A DNA stretch of 29,239 nucleotides from Rickettsiales bacterium (GTDB lineage: Bacteria > Pseudomonadota > Alphaproteobacteria > Rickettsiales > UBA8987), in NCBI GenBank assembly GCA_028282625.1, contig JANQHP010000181.1, forward strand, positions 1 to 29,239, given 5' to 3'. Shown here in pieces: positions 24,083 through 29,239 of this stretch. The translations under genes were made by a program, and so were the position numbers. The notes below the pieces were generated by a model. It had not been told where the DNA came from. It made no database searches and was given only the letters and a program-made list of their open reading frames with translations. Position 1 is the first letter of the stretch. Every line of letters begins with the position of its first letter.

Positions 24083-25456
24083 CTAAAGCTTTACCACCAC
24101 ACGGTTGCGTCCTGTGTTTTTGGCTTCATAAAGCGCTTCATCGGCACGCTTTAACAAAGATTTTCCCTGTGTTTCGCCTTTTTTGAGGTCAGAAACACCA
24201 ATGCTCACTGTGCAGTTGACCTTTCCGGGCTCAGCAGAAATCATAAAGGGTTCTTCTTCGATGCGCTCCCGTGTGCGCTCTGCGATATGCTCGGCCGTGA
24301 CAAGGCTGGTATTGGGCATGATCACAATGAACTCTTCACCGCCGGGGCGCGTGGCCAGATCGGTGCTGCGCACGCTATTTTGAATGCGTAAGGCCACCTC
24401 TTTGAGCACCTCATCCCCAACCGCGTGCCCCCAGCCTGGATGATCGTTCACGCGTTTGAAGTGGTCAATATCAATGACGAACGCAGAAAGTTCGCTATCA
24501 CGCGAGGTGCAATCCTGCACAATATTCTCCAAATGCGCGTCCAGATATCGCCGGTTATACAAGCCGGTGAGGCTATCTTGCACCGCCGCTGAAAGGCTAT
24601 CACGGTAATTGGATTTTAGCAGATCCTGGTATTTTTTCCGCCGCACCTGCGTTTGCGTGCGTGCCAAAAGTTCGTTGGTTTCAAATGGTGTCATGATGTA
24701 GTCATCCACCCCAATTTCCAACCCTTTAAGCAAGAGATTGCGGTCATCTTCATCGACTAGAATCATCAGCGGTACCAAGCGATTCTGCTCCATGCTGCGT
24801 AGGTTCATGCCCAGTCTTAAGCCATCCATGTCGTCCAGCATGGTATTGATAATCACGAGGTCAAAGCGATGCTGTGTGGCACGTTCTTCGGCCAATTCGG
24901 GCTCTACCAGGGTTACATGATGACCGGCTTCGGTCAGGATCGACTGAATCTTTTGCGATTGCACAATGTCATCATCAATGACCAAAATCTTGCCATAGGT
25001 GGGTTGGTCAATAGGAGGGAAGTCAAGGTCATTCACGCCAAACTGCATGCGCGTACGGTCGCGCAGTCGTAATTCTTCCAGCATCATTTTAAGCCGCACA
25101 AGCGAGCGTACCCGTACAAACAAGTGGACTTCATCCACAGGCTTGGTCAAAAAATCGGTAGCACCGGCCTGTAACCCTTGTATGCGGTCTTCCACCTCAC
25201 TGAGGGCGGTCACCATCACCACGGGAATATGGGCCGTTTCCGGATTGGCTTTTAAATGACGGCAAGTCTCAAACCCATCCATTTCCGGCATCATCACATC
25301 AAGAAGGATAATATCTGGACGAATTTCCTGCGTTTTTTCCAGTGCCTCTTTGCCGCTATAGCACGAAAAAACCGTGTAGTATTCCTTGGCAAGCTTGGCT
25401 TCCAGCAGCTTCACATTTTGTGGTATATCATCTACGACCAGCACGCGACCTGTCAT
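24083..25456 (-). CDS. pleD: PleD-type response regulator diguanylate cyclase (REC-REC-GGDEF)
   Basis: A 457-residue protein with the PleD layout. The first receiver domain (about 4-120) has phospho-acceptor D53 in LLDVMMPEMDG and K105 in TKP. The second receiver (about 155-270) has Asn (N204) in place of Asp, as expected for a dimerisation adaptor. The cyclase domain (about 290-457) has the active site GGEEF (372-376) and an inhibitory I-site RSTD (363-366), so it should make c-di-GMP and be product-inhibited. In Caulobacter, PleD is phosphorylated by polar kinases and drives the swarmer-to-stalked change. The ATG has GGAG eight bases upstream and follows divK by 12 bases, the classical divK-pleD pair. 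Confidence 0.96.
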   Translation of the reverse strand: MTGRVLVVDDIPQNVKLLEAKLAKEYYTVFSCYSGKEALEKTQEIRPDIILLDVMMPEMDGFETCRHLKANPETAHIPVVMVTALSEVEDRIQGLQAGATDFLTKPVDEVHLFVRVRSLVRLKMMLEELRLRDRTRMQFGVNDLDFPPIDQPTYGKILVIDDDIVQSQKIQSILTEAGHHVTLVEPELAEERATQHRFDLVIINTMLDDMDGLRLGMNLRSMEQNRLVPLMILVDEDDRNLLLKGLEIGVDDYIMTPFETNELLARTQTQVRRKKYQDLLKSNYRDSLSAAVQDSLTGLYNRRYLDAHLENIVQDCTSRDSELSAFVIDIDHFKRVNDHPGWGHAVGDEVLKEVALRIQNSVRSTDLATRPGGEEFIVIMPNTSLVTAEHIAERTRERIEEEPFMISAEPGKVNCTVSIGVSDLKKGETQGKSLLKRADEALYEAKNTGRNRVVVKL

Positions 25457-25468
25457 ATGATTTCTCCG

Positions 25469-25840
25469 CTAGACATATGGATCAATTATATTCAGGAATG
25501 ATTCGATGGAAATAGGTTTTGCTAGATAGCCTTCGCATCCGGTGGCAAGTATTTGCTCTTCATCTTCCTGCATGGCAAAGGCGGTGACTGCAATAACGGG
25601 AATATGCTTTAAACCATCATCCTGTTTGATTTGCTGGATAATTTCCATACCAGAAACGTTGGGCAATTGAATATCCATAATAATAAGGTCGGGTTGCTCT
25701 TGCACCACAAGTGACATCGCCTCGCGTCCATCATTGGTGTCGACAATCTGGCAATTTTTTGTATCGAGTAGGTCTCGAAATAATTTAAGGTTCAGCTCAT
25801 TGTCTTCGACAATCAGCACTTTTTTGTTTTTTGCTTCCAT
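25469..25840 (-). CDS. divK: DivK-type single-domain response regulator
   Basis: A 123-residue stand-alone receiver domain. Acidic pocket residues are at about 12-13 (VED), the phospho-acceptor is D56 in LIIMDIQLPNVSGMEI, and the conserved Lys is in LAKPIS near residue 105. In alphaproteobacteria DivK is the polar switch between PleC and DivJ kinases and controls the CckA-CtrA pathway. I place the start at ATG 25840, which has GGAGGG seven bases upstream; a TTG at 25855 lies inside that site. It is followed by pleD after 12 bases. The unit has its own 243-base upstream spacer with a 14-base palindrome. Confidence 0.95.
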   Translation of the reverse strand: MEAKNKKVLIVEDNELNLKLFRDLLDTKNCQIVDTNDGREAMSLVVQEQPDLIIMDIQLPNVSGMEIIQQIKQDDGLKHIPVIAVTAFAMQEDEEQILATGCEGYLAKPISIESFLNIIDPYV

Positions 25841-25982
25841 CACAATGCCCTCCAAGCATTTTCATCTTCTAGGCACTATAGTAACAGAACACAAGGTAAG
25901 CAATGGCGCTGTTGCGGTATTTCCGATATCGTCATGCAAAGCAGCCAAGAGGGGGGCGCATGCTTTTGGTCCTTAAATATAG

Positions 25983-25996
25983 ATAATATATATTAT
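25983..25996. repeat. 14-base perfect palindrome upstream of divK
   Basis: ATAATATATATTAT is self-complementary. It is framed by TCCTTA (25970-25975) and TAAGGA (26006-26011), which are also complementary to each other. The site lies 143 bases upstream of the divK ATG. Alternating AT sequence is easily palindromic by chance, so operator function is only a possibility. Confidence 0.35.
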
Positions 25997-26083
25997 GGAA
26001 AATAATAAGGAGGGGTGTGTCAGGAAACCTTCCTTTGGCTACCTGGGCTATTTTGGATTAAGAATATTAGTGAGCCTATTGAT

Positions 26084-26575
26084 TTAAAGACGCTTTTGTA
26101 AAAAAAATGCTTGAAGAAGCTCACGGCATGCTTGTTCTTCCACGCCACTATAAATATCGGTTTTGTGGTGGCAGGTGGGCTGGCTAAAAATACGCGCTCC
26201 GTGCTCAATGCCTCCACCTTTGGGGTCGGATGCACCGTAATAAATGGCGCCAATGCGCGCATGGGCCAGCGCTTGGGCGCACATGGCACATGGTTCTAGC
26301 GTCACATAGATGCTGCAATGCTCCAAGCGACGGGAGGACGGTGTGTGTTGGTGGCACCACCTGCTTGCTTCACGGATGGCCAACATTTCTGCGTGGGCGG
26401 TTGAGTCGTGATGCGTTTCCACTTTATTGCTACAAGCAGCGATAATTGCTTTGGTTTTTTGGTCTACAATCACCGCGCCGACTGGCACTTCACCCTCTTC
26501 TGCTGCTTGCTTGGCAAGTTTTAGCGCCTCCTGCATATAAGGATTGGTATAAGGATTGGTGGAAGCCTTAGCCAT
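26084..26575 (-). CDS. tadA: tRNA adenosine(34) deaminase TadA
   Basis: TadA deaminates A34 to inosine in tRNA-Arg(ACG), allowing decoding of CGN codons. The zinc site is complete: HAE at 61-63 of this start (H, E catalytic) and PCAMC with both cysteines. Other family marks are EVPVGAVIV and YYGASDPKGGG. ATG 26575 overlaps the folP stop by eight bases, indicating coupling; a TTG five codons earlier is possible. A tandem TNPYTNPY near the N-terminus comes from a perfect 12-base duplication. It is the last gene of the popZ-folK-folP-tadA run. Confidence 0.96.
   Translation of the reverse strand: MAKASTNPYTNPYMQEALKLAKQAAEEGEVPVGAVIVDQKTKAIIAACSNKVETHHDSTAHAEMLAIREASRWCHQHTPSSRRLEHCSIYVTLEPCAMCAQALAHARIGAIYYGASDPKGGGIEHGARIFSQPTCHHKTDIYSGVEEQACRELLQAFFLQKRL
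26537..26560. repeat. 12-base tandem duplication within tadA
   Basis: ATAAGGATTGGT occurs twice head to tail without mismatch, encoding TNPYTNPY before the conserved TadA fold. It probably reflects replication slippage; it keeps the reading frame. Confidence 0.8.
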
Positions 26576-27374
26576 AGAGCTTTTGGCCAATGTTAAGGGC
26601 GCGCTGATGGGCTAATACATGGTGCACGCGGATAAAATCAACGCCTTGTGTTGCCAGATAAGCACTGACCAGGCAAGTTTCGATGTCGCGTTCCTGTGCC
26701 TGCACGGCAGGATGCGTGGCAAGAAAGGATTTACGCGAATGGCCCACAAGCCAATTGCTACCAACCTTTTTCTTGATTGCTCCGATGCCGCGTATAATCT
26801 GCCAAGATTGTTCGGCGGTTTTGCCAAAGCCAATGCCGGGGTCAAAAATGATCTGGTTTGGATTGATGCCTTTTTTAGAAAAATCTGCCATTTTTTCTTC
26901 TGCCCAATGCGATAGATAGGCTACCATATTGGTGCCCTCCGGCAAGGTTTTGGCCGGGTCCGCAGGAATACCACAGTGGTGCATCACAATGTAAGGAGCT
27001 TGGTAGGCCTTGATGCACTCTAGCATAGCAGGGTCTTGCCCACCGGACACATCGTTGATCCACGCAGAAGGGATATGCTCTAAGATACGTGAAGCCATTT
27101 CGCTATGCCGTGTATCAATGCTGAGTATGGTTTTTTTTTCTAGGGCTTGGTACGCTTCCAATAAAGGCGCAAGGCGCTGCCACTCAAGTTCTTGGGTAAC
27201 GGGAGACGCGCCTGGACGCGTGGACTCCGCCCCAACATCAATAATATGAGCGCCCTGTTGCTGCAGTGTTTGCAGGCGCTTTAATATATCATGGGCAGAA
27301 AGACACTGCCCGCCATCGGAGAACGAATCGGGCGTGATATTGATAATGCCCATAATGCGTGTTGGAGAGGACAT
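26568..27374 (-). CDS. folP: dihydropteroate synthase
   Basis: FolP joins p-aminobenzoate to the pterin diphosphate in folate synthesis and is the target of sulfonamides. The 268-residue TIM barrel has all motifs: MGIINITPDSFSDGG at 8-22, DVGAESTRPGA, WINDVSGG, VMHHCG, FDPGIGFGKT and LVGHSRKSF near the end, the last carrying the pterin/phosphate contacts. It starts three bases after folK, so the two are translated from one message. The stop overlaps the tadA start. Confidence 0.97.
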   Translation of the reverse strand: MSSPTRIMGIINITPDSFSDGGQCLSAHDILKRLQTLQQQGAHIIDVGAESTRPGASPVTQELEWQRLAPLLEAYQALEKKTILSIDTRHSEMASRILEHIPSAWINDVSGGQDPAMLECIKAYQAPYIVMHHCGIPADPAKTLPEGTNMVAYLSHWAEEKMADFSKKGINPNQIIFDPGIGFGKTAEQSWQIIRGIGAIKKKVGSNWLVGHSRKSFLATHPAVQAQERDIETCLVSAYLATQGVDFIRVHHVLAHQRALNIGQKLYG

Positions 27375-27377
27375 GAT

Positions 27378-27914
27378 TTATCGCAGTTGGTAGCCTGTTT
27401 TATGTATAGGCAATGTCCAAAGGTTTGAATAGCGCCGATTGAGGCTATCAAGGGTTTTGCCTTTTTCTTTGGTAGGCCCCGGCATGTGCCAGTTTTTCAT
27501 GATATCGGTTAAAGGCTTAAGCACAAAGGAGCGATGGAGTATTTCAGGGTGTGGCAGCGTTAACTCTTTGGTATGCATGCATTGCTTGCCAAAAAAAAGC
27601 AGATCAATATCCAAGGTACGCGGCGCCCATACTTCCCCTGGCATTCTTGTGCGCCCCAATTGCTTTTCGATCTTTTGTGTGCATCGCAGGAGCGCGTGCG
27701 GTGTCAGCGTGGTATCGCCATAGAGCACCGCATTGATGTAAGGTTTATTCCAATGGCTTGGCGCACCCTCTTTCATCAGCGCGCCGGACTCATATACCGG
27801 AGAAATATGATGGATCATGAGATGCTGGCGTAAGGCTTGCACCGCCCTTTGCAAGTAATAAAGGCGGTTGCCCACATTAGACCCGAGTGAGAGAAAAACG
27901 GGGTGGCTTGCCAT
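27378..27914 (-). CDS. folK: 2-amino-4-hydroxy-6-hydroxymethyldihydropteridine pyrophosphokinase
   Basis: FolK transfers pyrophosphate from ATP to 6-hydroxymethyl-dihydropterin, the step before FolP. The 178 residues include FLSLGSNVGNR (7-17), the catalytic segment APRTLDIDLLFFG with the Mg-binding Asp pair, and PHPEILHRSFVLKPL. The C-terminal extra 25 residues are not conserved. It lies between popZ (45 bases upstream) and folP (three bases downstream). The folB partner that often precedes it is absent here. Confidence 0.96.
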   Translation of the reverse strand: MASHPVFLSLGSNVGNRLYYLQRAVQALRQHLMIHHISPVYESGALMKEGAPSHWNKPYINAVLYGDTTLTPHALLRCTQKIEKQLGRTRMPGEVWAPRTLDIDLLFFGKQCMHTKELTLPHPEILHRSFVLKPLTDIMKNWHMPGPTKEKGKTLDSLNRRYSNLWTLPIHKTGYQLR

Positions 27915-27959
27915 GTCACGAAAGGGAATAGAGATATGGTTTTGCGCGATGTGCGCGCT

Positions 27960-28736
27960 TTAGTCGCGCGGGACCAGCTTGCGGATTTCTTTTTCCACAA
28001 GCTCCTGGACCAAAATAGGCAGGTTTTCATTGAGCCAATCTGCGAGCATCGGACGGAGGGTCTCAACGACAAGATCTTCTAACGTGTTGCCACTACGGAA
28101 GTCGGGCGAGTCAATATCGGGTCGCGGAATGTTATCCACCAGCGATTGTAGTGCTTGGGTGGAAGCTTGTGCGATGCTATCGGTCACCAGCGCTTCTTTC
28201 TTGCCTTCTGCACCTGATTCAGCATCCTCTTCCGGGCTTGCTTCTGCTACCGCTTGCTCTTCCGGTGAGGCGTCAGATGTCGCGGCTTCTGCCTCGGCAG
28301 GCGCTGCTTCGGTGGCAGGCTCTTCTGCTGCCACAGCCTCCGCTGCCAGATCGGCTTCGGCTTCCTCTGTTGGTGCTTCTTCTGCTTGCGGCGCGTTGGA
28401 AGCTTCGTCTTCTAGCAAGGCATCAATGTCATCGAGCACATCGCCGCCCTCTTGCGCTTCTTCCTCGGCAGCAGGAGCAGGCTCTGAAGCAGGCTCGGCT
28501 TCAGCTGGCTGCTCTTCCGTGCTTTCCACCACATCGGTCAGCTCGAGGATCTCCTCGCCCTGCGCTTCTGTTGCATCTGTGGCGGCGCTCTTAGCTTCTG
28601 TTGCTTCTGCTTCACTCACCTGCGCGGTATCCTCACTCTTTTTTTCATCTTCATCTGCAATAATGGTACGAATGGAGCTTAAAATATTCTCCATCGATTC
28701 TTCTTGCGGTTCTGTTTGTTCTTCTTCTGCCATCAT
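27960..28736 (-). CDS. popZ: PopZ-like polar organising protein (DUF2497)
   Basis: A 258-residue protein with the three-part PopZ layout. The N-terminal helix MENILSSIRTIIADEDEK (15-32) is the partner-binding segment. A long, highly acidic Glu/Ala/Pro-rich disordered linker follows (about 33-195). The C-terminal oligomerisation helices LEDLVVETLRPMLADWLNENLP (given as LEDLVVETLRPMLADW then LNENLPILVQELVEKEI) carry the DUF2497 signature. In Caulobacter, PopZ forms a polar matrix that anchors the ParB-parS centromere and recruits cell-cycle regulators. The linker here is longer than in Caulobacter. The start could be either of two adjacent ATGs (28736, 28733); no strong ribosome site is visible. 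Confidence 0.92.
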   Translation of the reverse strand: MMAEEEQTEPQEESMENILSSIRTIIADEDEKKSEDTAQVSEAEATEAKSAATDATEAQGEEILELTDVVESTEEQPAEAEPASEPAPAAEEEAQEGGDVLDDIDALLEDEASNAPQAEEAPTEEAEADLAAEAVAAEEPATEAAPAEAEAATSDASPEEQAVAEASPEEDAESGAEGKKEALVTDSIAQASTQALQSLVDNIPRPDIDSPDFRSGNTLEDLVVETLRPMLADWLNENLPILVQELVEKEIRKLVPRD

Positions 28737-28818
28737 GCTACCATTTTATTGCCTTATGGCGTGCAATATTTATTTGCTATTTTATATGCTTATAAAAGAG
28801 CGCGGGGCTGATGTCATT

Positions 28819-28856
28819 TAAAAAATAAAAAAGTAGCGATAGATCAACCATCCGCT
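28819..28856 (-). terminator. candidate intrinsic terminator after the SH3-domain gene
   Basis: On the minus strand, directly after the stop of the SH3 gene, AGCG-GAT can pair with ATC-(TAT)-CGCT with a three-base bulge, followed by ACTTTTTTATTTTTT. The stem is short, but the long T-run supports termination, which would separate this gene from popZ. Confidence 0.45.
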
Positions 28857-28859
28857 CAG

Positions 28860-29239
28860 TTAAAATTGCAGTTCCTGGGGGTAAATACCCCACAGATAGA
28901 CACGCTCTACCCAACCGGTATAGGCCCCGACGCGTAATTTGCACATGCCAGGTTCACATAGAAGAATATTGGCGTGCACGCCTTCCTCCAGGTAAGCAAG
29001 CGTTGAAGACTCAACGGAAGAGGTTTTATATAGCGGGCGCGTTTGCCCGGTGATAATGGCGCTACGTTTGGAAGATAACATGCTGCGGTGGATCCATCCT
29101 TCGTCATTTTGGATGTCGCGCACCCTCCTCCATTCATTGAACTCGGCAATGATTTCCAGCGGAATGCCTGGACGTTTTAAGACCCACTTGATTGGGTAGC
29201 GAATGCCAGGCCCTACACGCACATTGGCTTCGGATGCTT
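28860..29239 (-). CDS. SH3-domain protein (SH3_4/DUF1058 type), 3' part, cut by right edge
   Basis: The reading frame is open to the window's right edge, so the N-terminus is missing. The visible 125 residues begin ASEANVRVGPGIRYPIKWV, the first bacterial SH3-like repeat, with RPGIPLEIIAEFNEWRRVRD and EGWIHRSMLS typical of the SH3_4 family in alphaproteobacteria. A second, weaker SH3-like repeat covers the C-terminal half and ends in GAYTGWVERVYLWGIYP. Relatives usually carry a signal peptide and are exported, probably binding cell-wall material. A GTG at 29222 is internal and is not the start. Confidence 0.9.
   Translation of the reverse strand, partial: ASEANVRVGPGIRYPIKWVLKRPGIPLEIIAEFNEWRRVRDIQNDEGWIHRSMLSSKRSAIITGQTRPLYKTSSVESSTLAYLEEGVHANILLCEPGMCKLRVGAYTGWVERVYLWGIYPQELQF

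Noticed and set aside
25995..26087. 30-residue ORF with hydrophobic end, starting in the divK-upstream palindrome
   Set aside because: Too short to support, no ribosome site ahead of it, and it ends across the tadA stop; kept only as a note.
27979..28821. 280-residue Ser/Ala-rich ORF on the plus strand opposite popZ
   Set aside because: It is the mirror of popZ's Glu/Ala-rich low-complexity linker (GAA/GCA repeats read as TTC/TGC), with no domain or ribosome site. The popZ frame has clear family motifs.
1..29239. CRISPR array, insertion sequence, prophage or toxin-antitoxin pair
   Set aside because: No regularly spaced repeats, transposase, integrase or phage genes were seen; the XRE proteins are chromosomal regulators without a toxin partner.

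Overview
The window looks like chromosome of an alphaproteobacterium. The gene set supports this: a PopZ-type polar organiser, a divK-pleD pair, two copies of the alphaproteobacterial 'HPxDxHVG' XRE regulator family, a gamma-carbonic anhydrase next to argC, an SH3_4 protein and an alphaproteobacterial-type nuoABC. Base composition is moderate with AT-rich spacers. The tRNA-His has a conventional G-1:C73 pair, which argues against the Rhizobiales/Rhodobacterales/Caulobacterales group that has the derived form. The organism is therefore more likely from an early-branching or Rhodospirillales/Rickettsiales/Micavibrio-like lineage; I cannot name a genus.

Layout: 1-460 is the 5' part of ispG (minus), divergent from an AI-2E/PerM family membrane protein (549-1568, plus). 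From 10757 down to 1582 lies one tightly packed minus-strand block: GspE/PilB-like ATPase, GspF/PilC-like platform protein, a PilM+PilN (GspL-like) fusion, a PilO-like protein, a secreted PilP/GspC-like protein, an orphan ABC ATPase, a YmdB-like metallophosphoesterase and a FliB-like lysine N-methylase. It has the inner-membrane engine of a type IV pilus/type II secretion machine but no secretin, pilin or prepilin peptidase in view.

10845-12419 holds gamma-carbonic anhydrase and argC. Then come two paralogous XRE regulators (12838-13374 and 17336-17791, plus) around a minus-strand group trkH, RidA-like, orphan TRAP large permease. Both regulators sit downstream of gene-free spacers (418 and 472 bases) rich in inverted repeats. 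A penicillin-binding-protein-5-like carboxypeptidase (plus) meets a small unknown gene tail to tail.

nuoA-nuoB-nuoC (20911-22465) is bracketed by two unrecognised genes (19444-20622 minus; 22492-23310 plus), and nuoD does not follow. tRNA-His(GTG) comes next. The rest is minus strand: SH3_4 protein (cut by the right edge), popZ, folK, folP, tadA, divK, pleD, ruvX. The popZ, divK and pleD genes within 5 kb make this a cell-polarity and c-di-GMP neighbourhood. The pilus ATPase has an N-terminal MshEN-like region that could in principle read c-di-GMP, but its motifs are imperfect.

Most interesting candidates: the eight-gene pilus-like block with the embedded ABC ATPase and lysine methylase, the truncated nuo operon with two flanking orphan genes, and the inverted-repeat-rich spacers in front of the XRE paralogues. 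No CRISPR array, insertion sequence, prophage or rRNA was seen.
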